A stretch of DNA of 64,000 nt from the NCBI GenBank assembly GCA_028095005.1, contig CM051459.1:197013902-197077901 (forward strand). Direction: 5' to 3'. A model generated the notes under the pieces. It did not search any database, was not told the DNA's origin, and was given only the letters and a program-made list of their open reading frames with translations. This DNA comes from Rhynchospora pubera. Its lineage: Eukaryota; Streptophyta; Magnoliopsida; Poales; Cyperaceae. A program made the translations under genes and the position numbers. Shown in pieces: positions 33,328 through 46,819 of this stretch; position 1 is the stretch's first letter; each line of letters opens with the position of its first letter.

Positions 33328-36300
33328 TTAAACTTTGCTATTTTGAGAGTAAATTAAGTTTAGTAATTTACGGAATTTTACAAGGAAGATAAAACCTACT
33401 GTTAGACAAATATTGGAGTAGATAAATGTGAGAAATACATTATTAATCTCAACATTGGCAGGATAAAGTTGACCACCGGTATTCCTCATAGCTTCAACAA
33501 CTTCGTCATCAGATTCTCTCAGAATCAACAGCATGTGCTGATATATCTAGCGGAATCTATGTCTTTGACTAACGTGAAGAACATCTTCCAAACCAGTGAC
33601 TTCTACAAAGTGAGAAAACGCAACCAATGCCTGAACAATAACTCAACGAAGCTACCACCATATTCGTGGTGCATGATCTCCAGTGTTGATGGACAAAAGC
33701 ACTTCATTAACTGCGTCGTTTAACTGCACAAAGGCAATATAACGATCAACAATTTACAACTTTGTACAAAGGACTTAGTGCTACTTGAAGAATGAAGTTT
33801 TAAAACGAAAGATTTCAAAATACGAAAGGAAAATGAAGAAATTTGTTTATGATTACCTCATCTTGCAATAAAGGACATTCATGTTGAATAAATGTCTCCA
33901 TCTGGTCGAGCACACCGTATATCTGGTCATATGTACGAATTAGGAGAAGAGCATTCTCAAGATGAGATCCATGACGAATCAACAAACTTGAATTATACAT
34001 TTATATTAAAATATGCAATCTGAAAACTAAATAAAGAATAACGTAGCAAAATATTTAAGAAATGAAGCAAATTCTTTGTACAGTGTGGACACTTTTCTAA
34101 CTTAGAAGGCCTAAATCAAATTATCTTATTTACAGGTTTAAGGGCCAATCTTTCGTTTTGGTTTTCTCCCTTATATTATTTTGTTCTGAAATTTAAATGC
34201 ATAATAAGTCCATTGATATAAAAAAAAGTGCTTCTTTTTTATGTCATTATGTTTTTTATATAATTGTGTAATCACACAAATACCATGGGAAAAATATTTA
34301 TTGCATGATAAATGAGATATGCATGATTTATGTCCCTTATTACAAATAAGCTATGGTAATTGTTGTTATCATCACAGTGATAAATGACTGGATAGTCAAA
34401 AGGTAAATAATAACATATCAAAATATCTTTTGTAAGGTCTAATTTACAATCATTGTCCAACTATATGTTATCAGTACTCAAAATAACAATGCATATCTTA
34501 TAAATCTATTAGGCATAGTTATAAAATATTGTGCTAGATATACTACCTCGAGCTTTAGTTTGCTTTGACTCTATTGGCTACGTTAAACAAGTGAAACGAA
34601 TAATTCTTTTAGATATGATTATTTATATTAAAAAAGATCGTAGTTATTTTTCATGTGTAATTTTATACAACCTCAAATATATCTTGTCCAAAAATTATAT
34701 AACTTCAGTATTCTTGAAGATTCCAATTAAATAGTAAAAATATATCTTTTTTTATTCATAACTTTACATATAGGGAAAACAAATTACGTACTTTATAGTT
34801 TTCTTGAATTTAAAATTCTGAAGTATTGAAAAAAAAAATTATTATTTTAAATTTAAGAATGAGTAAGTGTTCTTGCTTTTATTAGAAAAAGAAAAATGAT
34901 AATTCACTTAGTACGTTAGTAGTGAAACTCTGTAGAAGAAAAATAACGCAATTACAAAAGGGTTTGGCTAAAAGCTTTAAACGATTATTGGACAGATCAT
35001 ACCACTACTGGACAGGAGCCCAGTTTGACACTAATATAGCTAATGTAAAAGACTTTTCTCGAATAATTAGATGATTTTGTTATAGTAATTGTAGATAATA
35101 ATTAGGAAAATTTTAGATTGACCGATGCAGTTTTGTTATATCTATTTGGCAGATATTGAGGTTGGACAGAGTATTTGTGAGGGAAATTTTTTATGGAAGA
35201 AAAGAAAGGAGATGAGAAATAGAAACATGAGAAGAGAGTGAGAGTGACAGTTACAAAACCTATTGTAGATAATAGTGAAATTGACACAAGCTGCTGATTG
35301 AATCAGATATAGAAGAAATAAAGACAGCGTTTAATAAAGACAGCGTTTAATAAAGCTCAACAAGCATACCTTTGCAGGAGAATATAATTTGCAGATTAAG
35401 CATTTTGCCAAAAGCAACAGACTCCAAGGAGTCGTGCACTCGATTTTTTATTTGAAACTAATAAAAATTACATACATGAACAAATCAAAAAGAGATCAAG
35501 AGGGAGGATGAACAAATTTATTAGGTCAATATGTTTGCAGATTGATGACAGTTAGGTAGTTAGTTTTAAGCTATATAACTTGTAAGATTGTTTCTGAATA
35601 AGAAACGGTCATCTGGACTTTTTTCTAAAAAAGCAAATTTAATAAATGACAAAAGTAAAAGAAGGACAAAGGCAACTACATAATAATTCAGAAAGTAATA
35701 TATGACAAACTTTGGAGACTTGATCCCCAATTTATCTTTAAAAAAATGCATGACAAACCTTATGCAGCTGTGGACCATCATCATCAAAATTCAAAACCAC
35801 CCATGAGTACAGGCCAATTGGTTAGACTAGCACAATTCTTGTTGCGTTAACAAGAACTACATAATATACTCAGACTATTCCTATTACCAGGAATGATTAC
35901 ATGTCAACAAAATAATTAATATTTATTGGGATTCATGGTAGTCCTTCATCATCAAACTATAGATCTTTGCTAAAAGTGCAACAATTGGTGTAGACTGCAA
36001 CAACACAAGAACAATTCAAGTAAAGCACAGGTCATTTTGAGTAAAATAAAAATAACTTTTCACAAACAGAAAAGAAAAATTAGTTAAAGCATGACAAATG
36101 TTGTGTGTTGTCCATTTGGAACAACTATAAATTGAACATCCAGATAACATAATAGAAGTACTAACCCTCACAGTGCGTTGAACCAAACGTGGCAAAAAAT
36201 TTCTTACCTGTGGAAAAAAAGCCGAATATAAAAAGAACATTGATGAAGAACATTAACTGGTAACAAATGAAAAGGGATGAACAACAAAACAAAATGACTC

Positions 36301-37245
36301 AAAACTAAAAAGGAAGTGTATAGATCTCATTATATTTTCAAGGGAATTCACGTAAAACATCACTATGGTAATTTTCACATACAAAGAAATCAATATACAA
36401 AGGTTAGTTTTCAGTATCACTGTTATTTATAACATAAAGAAAATAGTAAAATCATGCCAACGTCATCTAGCGATTACTAACCAATCAAAAAACAGAACAA
36501 AAATAGAGAAAAGAATTATACAATTTTTGGAAATGTATGTGGCACTATAAGTAAAAAATGAAAATGGAACAAGGTTGATTTCATTTTGCTATTTTCAAAA
36601 AATTGTATATCAAGCAGGGATTCCTGTAGCTGTCCATTCATACAATCAAGTTTACAGAAAGTAACATTACAGTTTTCCAACTTCTAGTATAACATAAAAA
36701 AAGAGTTATTTCTATGTTTGGGATATAGTAACAACTAGGCAATTTTAACTATCCAAACCTTAAATCTTTTTTTTTTTGGAAAGAAAAACCTTGAATCGAG
36801 CATCTGGACTTAGTTCGTTAAGTTGACTAGAAACAAATGTACTTTTTATGCCTAGGGTTGTCTGGCTGGGTAAAATGGGCACAAACATGGCACTCAGGAA
36901 CCGTTGACATTGTTCGATTACACTCCAATTCGAAGCAGAATAAAAATGGCAAACAAAAGTTAGAAGCATCATAATTTGAAACAGGGAGCAGACAAAAAAG
37001 TTAAATGCTAGATGCATAATACAAAGCTATAGATAACGGAGAGAAATAGATCTTATAACTGAATGGTGGTGATAGAATCGGACGAGCCATTCAACATATC
37101 TTCTTGTTTCTCCACACTCACTTTCGAGGAGGACGCCATGATTAGCAAATGTGAATCTTCAGAGCCGAGGTGGAGTAAGATCGGATGACTTCTAAATTTT
37201 GAGAAAAGATCGGAACTAATGGCATTCCTGGATGTCAATTTTGCC
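33328..37245 (-). pseudogene. Exon-like remnants of an unrecognised minus-strand gene
   Basis: Several minus-strand blocks look like exons with splice borders but do not join into a clean frame. 37133-37050: MASSSKVSVEKQEDMLNGSSDSITTIQ. About 36950-36790: ASNWSVIEQCQRFLSAMFVPILPSQ and onward. About 36215-36165: VRNFLPRLVQRTVR. About 36000-35930: STPIVALLAKIYSLMMKDYHES. 34000-33860: a helical LENALLLIRTYDQIYGVLDQ segment. 33720-33440: AVNEVLLSINTGDHAPRIWW, then an interrupted helical run ending ILRESDDEVVEAMRNTGGQLYP. Helix-rich segments suggest a large helical-repeat protein, but I do not recognise the family. Stops inside the last block argue for a pseudogene or a mis-read exon. Confidence 0.35.
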
Positions 37246-37790
37246 ATATTATTTATTTATAACTAATTATGCTATGGATCATAAATAGTATAGACTGGAA
37301 TTACATGAAAGATCGATGTTACTTGCTATAGCATCTTCGGACCTTGCGTTGTTCTTTAGTTTTACTTCTAATAGATGTAGGATTTAGTCTTCTGATATTG
37401 TTGGCTGTTCATTTTCATTATTGAGAAAAAAGTTACTCAAAAATGTGGTACAAATTATTGAAATTTTAAATTATCTAGCTAGTCCGCAAATCTTCAAAAA
37501 TAAAAATTAGTGTAGTGCTTACCATGGATTAAATACTAGATCTTGGTTTTATTTTCATGGTCTTTGAAGTATTGTTTGGATTGGTTTTCTTGAGTTAACT
37601 TGTTGAGTTGAATAGATTACTCACGAGTAAATCATAAATTAATGGTATGAGGTTTTTCCATGGATTTCTTTTCGTATCGTGTTTGTTGTATCATATTGAA
37701 TGACTAATGAGTTATGATCGCTGTGAAGTGCACCAAGTACTTATTAGTGGGTAATAAATCACTCATTCCTTCTTATCAAGTTCGGCATAA
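37246..37790. other. Intergenic, nothing recognised
   Basis: No exon or bounded repeat found. Confidence 0.4.
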
Positions 37791-37798
37791 GTCATGTT

Positions 37799-38089
37799 CA
37801 GTGCTGTCAAACGTGTTGGATGGAACGGAAATCCATCATTCCGTTTCCGTTCCGTTTCAAAATAAGAAACAGAAAAACCATTTCGTTAAACGGAACGGAA
37901 ATTCCGTCATATTTCACTTCCACGTTCATTTTACATTGAAATTTCTCATTTCAGCGTTCCGCGGACGAAAAAATAGATTTCCATTTCCGTTTCGTTTCTG
38001 AAAATGAAATCACTTTACCTTCCACTTCTGTTCCGTTTCGGACGGAACTAAACGAAAACGTGCGAAACGGCGGTATATTGACAGCCCTA
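37799..38089. mobile_element. hAT-like MITE with perfect 8-bp target duplication
   Basis: The left end CAGTGCTGTCAAACG and the right end, which reads TAGGGCTGTCAATATACC on the minus strand, are imperfect inverted repeats. GTCATGTT flanks both sides (37791-37798 and 38090-38097), the 8-bp duplication typical of hAT elements. The inside consists of CCGTTTCCGTTCCGTTTC-type words and complements. Relatives are at about 41422-42090 and 62128-62605. Confidence 0.85.
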
Positions 38090-38159
38090 GTCATGTTGGG
38101 CTTCTTGTTTGTGGCCCACAAAACTTTAGGTGTTCGGACAGTTTAGGCATTGTTTGGAT

Positions 38160-38447
38160 GTTATTCTTTACATTATATCATTTTTTTTCAAGAACGATAA
38201 CTGCCATTTGCAGTTTTGCCATCCCTACCATCGCTAAATATAAAGTGAACATATATAGTAAACAAAATGAACATATAGAAGATCTAAGTGAACCCTTACA
38301 AACAAATAATTGTTGTTATCATTTGTTCAGAATTTTACATGCTATTCAACTTATTTTCATTGAACTTATTTGTTTATAAGTGTTCATTTAGATCATCTAT
38401 ATATTCACCTTGTTTGTTATATATGTTCACCAAGTCCATTTTAATTG
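38160..38447. mobile_element. Mutator-like element, copy 2, partial
   Basis: The left part GAACGATAACTGCCATTTGC and the interior AAATATAAAGTGAACATATA match the family at 2630-2921. The usual right end (GATGGCACTTATAATTCC) is missing; instead a coding fragment begins at about 38448. No target duplication found. Confidence 0.45.
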
Positions 38448-38590
38448 GTGAAGGTGATGAAAACATCAGATGTCATTTTAGAAGTGCTTGATGCTCAGCT
38501 CCCACTTGGCACTCGGTGTATAGACATGAAAAGGATGGTTCTCAAGGCTGATCCAAGCAAGCGAATTGTTTTACTCCTTAACAAGATTGT
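38448..38590 (+). pseudogene. NSN1: Nucleostemin-like GTPase exon fragment
   Basis: The frame encodes VMKTSDVILEVLDAQLPLGT followed by RCIDMKRMVLKADPSKRIVLLLNKI. This matches the circularly permuted nucleolar GTPase family (GNL3/NSN1), whose N-terminal part reads like SDVILEVLDARDPLGTRC and ends at the NKxD guanine-specificity motif. Here the Asp of NKID is replaced (NKIV), the frame soon ends, and no other exon is nearby. It looks like one captured or stranded exon, possibly carried by the Mutator-like element to its left. Confidence 0.65.
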
Positions 38591-38879
38591 TATGCGCTAT
38601 TTAAAATGGACTTAATCAAATCAAGGAAGAATAGTAGAACTGTCTACTATTGTTTTGACCCCATGCCACCTAATTAAGAACAACCCAGTGGTTATTTTGG
38701 TTAGATACCTGTCAGGTGTGGTATCTCTGTGAAGTTGGAACTGCTCACATTGATCTAAACATGTTCAGTACTTGATTTTTATTTACCAATAGAACCGTAT
38801 ATCCTGAACTCCAACTTACTTGATATATCAGGTGTATGGATTTATTTTATATGTCTTTCAGTGTTATTGACTTGTATGA

Positions 38880-39580
38880 TAATTTATAATTACAGGACAA
38901 AAAAATAATAAGTGATTGAGGATAGTGATTATAAATTGGACTTAACAATACCTCTTGAGAAGGCAAAGAAAAAAGTTACTTAGCTTCAATCTGAACTCTA
39001 ACTTACTTGATATATCAGTTGTATGCATTTATTTTAGTGTTATTGACTTTTATGATAATTTATAATTACAGGACAAAGAAATAAGGAGTAGTTGAAGGAC
39101 AGTGATGGCTTAACAATACCACTTGAGAAGGCAAAGGAAAGAGTTACTTAACTCCAATCTGAAATTACATCGCTAGAAAGGTATCTCTTTTATTGATACA
39201 AATTATAGATGTGATGTTACAGTTGTAATTTACTATAGCTATGATTCATTGATATGCATGAGTAGTTAGTGACAAACTGGACTAGTTCACATATAAGCTC
39301 AATTATTCTCTCTTATTATTTTATCTAGTACTTGTCTAGTCACATATATCTCATATGAATGATAGTCAACATTCAAATAACCATGTAGTGGATACTTGTA
39401 TGGCTTTTAAAATAAATATTAACCTTTTTGTCTAATCAGGTTATCCATGAAGAGTGAAAAAGACTATCCAGTAGATCACAAGTTTTCTATGCCGTAGATA
39501 GTGATATTTGAAGATTTCGAATTTGAAAATTTAGTTTCTATTGGCAAGACAATTGCATATTAACTACAGTGAGCAGCAAG
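38880..39580 (+). pseudogene. Duplicated coiled-coil exon fragment, unrecognised
   Basis: A stretch reading roughly LTIPLEKAKERVTQLQSEIT in the plus sense occurs twice, at about 38935-38995 and 39105-39175, within a ~150-bp duplication of flanking intron-like sequence. A possible continuation LSMKSEKDYPVDHKFSMP is at 39441-39497. Stops are present and no start is seen. I do not recognise the protein. Confidence 0.4.
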
Positions 39581-39904
39581 AGAGGTATGCATGTGGTATT
39601 GCTGTGCATAGAGGATAACTCTACCCAACTGGCTCATCATTCAGATTGTAATTGTTTTTCTCAGCTCGATGAATATTATAATCATGGGAAGAACTAGGTT
39701 TGAAATGGATGTGGACTTTTATATGGATTCTGGTACTGCATTAGATCTTTATTTTGTGTGGTGTATTGTTGTTGGATATTATTTTGGTACTTTTAGATGT
39801 GGTGCTACATATTGTAGAGGATGGTATTTGAAATTAATTAATATTATAAATTATAATATGTTATTTTATGTATATTATTTTCATATAGTTTTAACGCATC
39901 AGCA

Positions 39905-40570
39905 TGGTTGATGTCGATAGAAACAATGGTATTTGTTCACTTGATGCAAACAATATAAATTGCCATTCGTTTAGTTTGATGCTAATAGGAACAATGGCAT
40001 TCGTTCATTTGATGCAAACAATATAAATTGCCATTCGTTTACTTGATGCTAATAGAGACAATGACATTCGTTCACTTGATGCAAACAATATAAATTTCCA
40101 TTCATTTAGTTGATGCTAATAGAGGCAATGGCATTCGTTCACTTGATACAAACAATATACATTATCATTCGTTTAATTGATGCTAACAAAACCAAGTACA
40201 TCTGCTTAGTGGATGCAATTAATAGACCTTAACATCAACTTTAGCTGATGGTAACAGAAATAGTAGCATCCGCTCATTTGACACAAACAAGATATACTTC
40301 CATCCACTTAATTGATGCTAGCAAAACCAATAGCATGCACTCTTCGGATGCAAAACAACAAGTAGTTGCATCCGCCATGCAGATGCACTAATGATTTTAG
40401 TTGCATCAGTTTAATGTTGATGCAACTGAAATTTCGATGCCATTGAATCATCAGCATCGAAGCCAACTACATCGAAAATTGGCTGATGCAACTGGCCTGT
40501 AGCATCCGCTTGTCAATGCAACAAGCCCTCTTTAGCATGGAGCTGCTTGATGCAACCGAAACATTCTCCT
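39905..40570. repeat. 67-bp minisatellite with GATGC words
   Basis: Units containing GATGCAAACAATATAAATT and GCCATTCGTTTA repeat with a period of 67-68 bp at about 39943, 40011, 40078 and 40145, then decay to 40570. The unit is built from a half-unit beginning GATGCTAATAGA, so GATGC recurs about every 35 bp. No frame is conserved across units. Confidence 0.8.
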
Positions 40571-40731
40571 CTAGTGTTACAAATATACAGCAGGAACTAA
40601 AATTAGTAATGCTAGGTCAAGCTCAAATCTAGTAAAAGATACATTTGTTCTTGAGTCTTGCAAGAGAGAGACGCAGGTAAAGGTTTAACTTAATTTGAAA
40701 AGCTTCTTAAGGTTAGGCTTAAATTTAAGCC

Positions 40732-42132
40732 GGAAATTGATTACTGCCATCGCGCTCTGTGTCATTCGAACCATCGCTCTGCACAGCGCCTCAACTAGCG
40801 CTTTGACCCCTCTACTCACCCAGCGCGTATTTTTTGTTCAGTTATTTATTATAAGTGTTCACTTTAATATGTACAAATGTTTACTTTGTAGTAGAATTTT
40901 TCACTATTTTATAAGTGTTCGCTAGATCAAATATGTTCATTTTGATTTTTTTTGTCAAAAGTTCAGTTTGGTCAATACAAATGTTCAATTAATTGAGTAT
41001 AACTGTTCAGTTAGTTGCAACAGAAAATATAAATGTTATGAGCAAACATGTTTATTTTATTAAGTATAAATTTTTAGTTTAGTAAGTACGAACGTTCAGT
41101 TTAATAAGTACGAATGTTCAGTTTAATAAGTATAAATGTTCAGTTAGTTGCAACAAAAATACAACTGTTATAAAAAAAACCAAGCGAAAGAGTCACGAAC
41201 CGGACAAAAAATACATGTAAAAATTAGAATTGGAAATGAACCGATCCGGTTCAAATTAAATTTTTTCCGATTCTACCCCTGCCTCCTAGCGCACCACTTG
41301 ACCACGCACGACTCTGACTCTAGCACGATTTCGGCGCATTAAACTGAACACTTCTTATTATTAAACTGAACACTTCTTATTATTAAATTGAACATTTGTA
41401 ACACATAGCATCGATGGTTGGTAGGGGTGCATAACGTGGAAAACGACCACGAAAGTGGTCATTTTCGTTAACCGTTTTATTGATGCACGAAATTTTTATA
41501 CTTATTGCGTTGATTGTTGCAACCGTTTAACACATGTTGCGTTGATTGTTCCGTTGATGGGAACGATAAAAACGGTTATAACCGTCTTTGACTACCTAAC
41601 TATTTTGCATTTTAATAAGATGTAAGAAAATAAACTATTCTGCATTTTGTATGAAACAGAGATAGAGAAATGACAGGTTAGGTCACGCGGGAAAGGGGGA
41701 GGAGGCACTATAATCACCTCTTGCTCTCGACGGCGATTGTACTCGGTGGTGCATAGGCGAGAGAGATAGATGTGACTGTGTTCGGCGGAGAAATGACGGA
41801 GCGACGCTGCAGAAATCTAATTTTATTCATTTCTCCCTCGATCTCTCTGCTGAGGTTCTCTGCAATCTAATAATAAAACCATAAAAAAATTTTAGACGAA
41901 ATGCGCAAAATAAACGACCACGAAACGTATCAGTTTCGCTAATCGTTCCGTTCTGAAACGAAACAATATTTCTATTTTCGTTGGTTGTTCTGTTCCTTAA
42001 ACGAAACTGAAATCCTTATCCATTACCGTTCAGTTCCGGACGAAACGAAACGAAAGAACGATTGAAACGGCTACCGTTTTCAGCCCTAATTGGTTGGGAT
42101 GGTATATTTGCCGATGACACTTATAATTCTTG
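40732..42132. mobile_element. Mutator-like element, copy 3 (1.4 kb)
   Basis: Left end GGAAATTGATTACTGCCATC and right end GATGACACTTATAATTCTTG. ATTTAAGCC flanks both sides (40723-40731, 42133-42141), a perfect 9-bp target duplication. Inside are many TGTTCAGTTTAATAAGTA-type words (40850-41400), and a hAT-like element occupies about 41422-42090. No transposase. Confidence 0.85.
41422..42090. mobile_element. hAT-like element nested in the Mutator-like element
   Basis: The left end TAGGGGTGCATAACGTGG and the right end (TTAGGGCTGAAAACGGTAGC on the minus strand) are loose inverted repeats. Interior words like GTTTCGCTAATCGTTCCG and complements match 37799-38089 and 62128-62605. The flanks ATGGTTGG and ATTGGTTGG are similar but not identical. 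Confidence 0.6.
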
Positions 42133-42141
42133 ATTTAAGCC

Positions 42142-44587
42142 TGAAATTAGAGAGAGAATTCCATGAGAAAATTACTTTCCGAACAATATGAGTACATAGT
42201 GGCCCGGTTATATAACAGCTAGTACGTTACATGGGCTGAGAGTCGTACAGAGTTTTAGCCCATGGAAATTATATAGGAATGGTAAATTTAAATCTTTAGT
42301 ACTGGATATCCGTGCAGCGGTCCAATTAGCTTTAGAAGCTTAGACGATGTCACGATGGAAGTTGCACGAATATAAAAACAACGGACGCCGTCCGATTATC
42401 CAGTGCATTGCCGTAGAAAGGCAAAGTTATATGTTCACTCCAATCCTCTTGGGCGGATTTAGTTGGAAGGATTGGGGACAATATCTCTATTTTTTTCTTA
42501 ATTAATATATAATACCTATTTGTATAATAGTTTTTTGTACTGCATAGATGTAAACCAACTAAAAATGTCATTTTTAGAAAATCAAATCATGATTTAGTGA
42601 CAGAAGACAACGCTAGGTTGAGTGAAACTTGTGAGATTGAAATTCAATTAAGGGATTTTTGTAGATGACTGATTTCGAAAGAAGTTTGTTTTTTGGGCTA
42701 GATTGCGCGCTGCTTCGTGGGGCATGACTGCCCTGGCTTAATTGCGATCAATTCCACTTAATAATAATTGTCTAGATTTGCTATCAATTCTATTGCTATT
42801 GATCTTAAGTCTTAAGATTAATATAATCATGACCCTCAAAAAAGATTAATATGATCATGGTTTTTATATTTGAACCGTTATTTTTTCAGTAAAAAAGGAC
42901 CAGATGGCATCAAATTGAGACTCTCTGAGTATTCAGATTAGGACTCGTTCATTTTATATCATACTAACTATTCGGATATGGACAGCATTGTTCTATTTTT
43001 CTGTAATGAATAACAGCCGATACAAATCTGCTAGATTTGAAAAAACAAACATATAACATAAACATAGTGTGCTGTTATCTTCTGATGTTGATTTTAATTT
43101 TATGACAGAATTTTTTGTGTGATTATTTTTACTTATTAAACATGTCATAGTATTTATGGTATGCACCACCTGAGTTTTGGTTTGTTGTATTCTTCGGATT
43201 GTTCAATTGGTTCCTAGTCTAAGAGCTTTAACTAAACAAACCTGATTTAATAAAAGAAACAAATTTATATGTCCAGACATTTTATGTAACAGGAAATATA
43301 TGCGATTCTGTTGACCTGTTGTATTTGAAGTATATGATATTCACATAACCAAAAAAGAAAGATTAGTCCGAGACATAATTTTTTATGGTTGATTGACCAT
43401 TAGCTGTTATTCAAAACGCCAATTAGTTTGATACTGCATGGCAGCATGGAAAATCATTGGAAGTTTAAGAGCTGTACGCCTTATATCCAATATTATCCTG
43501 TCATCCAAGTCTAATCACAATTATTACATCGCTATCCGATTCGTCCTAATCACATTTATTTGCGCAATATAATCGGTTCAGTAGGTACTTTCATTCTTAA
43601 TGACAATTAAAGAATGGAAATAATTAAGTTCAGGCGATTACAATAAATTATATGGCAACACAAAGCATTGCAATTTGATCCTATTTACTTATAAGAATTG
43701 ATTAACTAATCATTAAACTATGTTCAGTTGAATAAAACTATGTTTTTATGTGCATGTTTCAAACCCGAGCAAAGAGGAAAAGGAAAAATTGAACCTTTAT
43801 GTTAGCTAAAATATAAATTAATTAATGAAATTGCCTCAGCCAACAAAAAATAACTCTTTATTTTTGTTATTTTGTCTAGAATAACGGTCTCTCTCCTGTC
43901 CAGAAGGAATCATATTGCACATGAATTGATTGATCTGTTTTGTGTGGAGATTTTATTCTCAGCTCGAAGGCATCCAACTGAGTGCCTCCGATATCCTTCC
44001 TGGCCTTCAATGATTGCGCAAATCCACTATTTTTTTTGGATTTCATGTTCAACATTTTTTCATTTTTTTGCTAATTCTCTCTTTACCAAGAAAGCTTTTG
44101 AAAAAACACATCCTTTTCCTCTTTTATATATGATTTATTTTATGCGTTATATTGTTAGTTGATCATTTGTTTTCCTGTCACATTCTTATCTCTAACACGC
44201 TAATTTTCTATCAAGCAAATCGTAAGATCATACCATTAATCATGTCGCAGTCGCACTCTTAATCAGTCATCAAACGTTCTTTGATGTATTTCAAGTTGCT
44301 AACAGAGGCCTAAACTGCAATATTTTTCAAGAAACATTCTTCATACCCCTAAATCAGGAACAATATTTTTTTTTTAAAAAAAAAGTTCAATTTAACTTCA
44401 AATTTTGCTCAGCTGGAATTTATTAGAAGAAAAATTTGTGATTTCATTTCGTGAGGGAAAAAAAAGTACTTCATCATGTCCAGTTATGAAAGGGAAAAAA
44501 AAAAGAAACAGCAGCAACAAGAGAGAGAGAGAGACAAAATGATTGAAAAACAAAACAAAGAAACCGGCAGGGTTTTTGTACATAAAC
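42142..44587. other. Intergenic, nothing recognised
   Basis: AT-rich sequence without a supported exon on either strand. Open frames near 43872 and 44398 are low complexity. Confidence 0.4.
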
Positions 44588-45374
44588 CCCGTTTGTTTGT
44601 GACTTAAAGGATGCATAACTTAAGTTATGCACTCTTTAGTCACCAAACAGCTCTTACATAAGATGCCTTAAGGGTACATAACTTATGCAACCAAAATAGG
44701 TTGCATAAGTTATGCATGGTCCCCTTTAATTTTTTTTCCCAACAATACCCCTTAGAAATAATTAATAATATTATTTAATAACTAACAAATAATTAATAAA
44801 TAATAATATTTAACAAGTAAAAATAACTATTAAAAATCATAATTAATAATAAATATTAATTATTATAATTAATAATTAATAATATTTTTACGAGTAATAT
44901 TAATTAATAATAATAATGATTTAATAATAATAACTAATTAATTAAAAATTATTAATAAATAATTTTTTTATTAAGTAATTAATAATACTTCATAATAATA
45001 AAATGATTTCTTATTATCATTAATAATTAATTTTTATAATAATTAATAATTAACAAATAATTAATATTAATAAATAAATAAATAATAATATTTAATAAGC
45101 AACAATAATTGTTAAAAAATCATAATTAATAATAAAGTTAATTATTATAAATAATAATATTTAACAAGTAATATTAATTATTAATAATAATGATTTAAGA
45201 ATAATAATTAATTAAAGACATGAATATAAGGGCATTTTAGTCTTTTGACATGAATATATGCATGTATTAACTTAGTCATCCTTACTACACAACCAAACAT
45301 CTATTACATAACACTACATAAATATTTAAGCATCCTTAACTTATGCAACCCCTTACTACACAAACAAACGCCCC
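44588..45374. mobile_element. Large AT-rich MITE (~790 bp)
   Basis: Left CCCGTTTGTTTGTGACTTAA and right (minus) GGGGCGTTTGTTTGTGTAGT are inverted ends. Both arms then carry GCATAACTTAAGTTATGC and CTTATGCAACC-type words. The middle (44760-45210) is almost pure AATAATTAATAAT. No clear target duplication. Confidence 0.65.
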
Positions 45375-46819
45375 AAAGGAAGTAAGTTTTGTAAGATGCA
45401 AATTAATTAATTTAAGATGCAAATTAATTTAGACACAAAAGCCTTTAATGGGTTACAGGTGGTATATTCCCCCACTTAAGGGAATTTTGCTGGTTTTGAT
45501 GCAAAACAATTATTGGATTAGGCAAAGCAACAAACCTTGGCCACAATAATTAACAAAATAGAACAAGATGAGTTTAATTTAATTAGCTCGTTGCCAACTA
45601 GCCAGTTCCAGGTCTTCCTACAAAAATTAAAAGTTTAATTTAATCTATCATTAGTTGGTTAGTGCATTCATTGATTAGCAGGTAAGCAGCCAATTATCTA
45701 AATACTTATTAATGTGCTCATACAATATGTTACTCCTGCTTAATTTGTGTTGCATTCCTTATGTTTGACATGGCACACGTACATCAGATCTGTAGCCATT
45801 TGTACGTACTACGTAGAAAGAAATATAAACAATTTTGTTTTGAAGAAAAATACCGGTAAGAAATAAACAATCGAATGAATTCGGAGATAACAAGAAGTGG
45901 TCATACTTGACTGGTAAAATTGTAATATGTTTTGGCACCTCAAATATCCATTTATTGACACATAAATTGCATCAATTTAGATTATTAGTCCAATCGATAA
46001 GCATGATTGCTTTCAAGAGTCGCTATTAGAAAACATATTTTCAAACATTATGACGTTGACATGGATTTCATTTCGAGAACAATCCTGAAGATAATATTAA
46101 TATTTATAATTTATTGTGAAGCATATGTAAATCCGGTATTCATGAAAGGATAGAAAAAGAAGTTAAACTTATTACATACTTTATTGCGGCCAACATATTG
46201 ACTGATTCATTCTCAAAAAAAAAAAAAAGAGTGATTTAAAGCACTGTTCGAATTTTTGAAAGAAATAATGAAATTTGAAGTAATTAAATTATTACATATA
46301 GTAATATTGATTGATTTGATGCTCTGTATTGCTTCTGATCTCTCACCATAAATTATAATGCTGGCTCTATTGAGAGATATTTGAAATATCAAGGGTCTTA
46401 CCTGATGCAAATCTTTTTTTTTTTTAATATTTTCTTCGTGGAAACAAATATCAAGTAGTCTGCAATACAAATGTACAATTTGACAGTTCAGTATAATTAG
46501 AAGTATAGTAACTTACTAAGTGATCTATTTATTGTTTTGTAAGAAAGCTGTCTGCTTAATGTATTTTATAACAACCACAAATGAAATAATGCTTATGCAT
46601 TCATTTAAAAAAAGACCAAAATACTAATCTTCCAGTGTAGGCTACTATTTGATTGAACGAATAATAAAAAAAAACTATTTGATTGAACAATGCAAAATTA
46701 ATTTTTTAAAGAATCTCATGTCCTTTACCCAAAATGTCTGGTAGCGTGACTTTGTTTATTTTAAATTGCTACCGTTGTCTGTGTCATATAAGGACACAAA
46801 GACAGTCATTTTTAATTAC
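45375..46819. other. Intergenic, nothing recognised
   Basis: AT-rich; no exon, RNA or bounded repeat. Confidence 0.4.
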
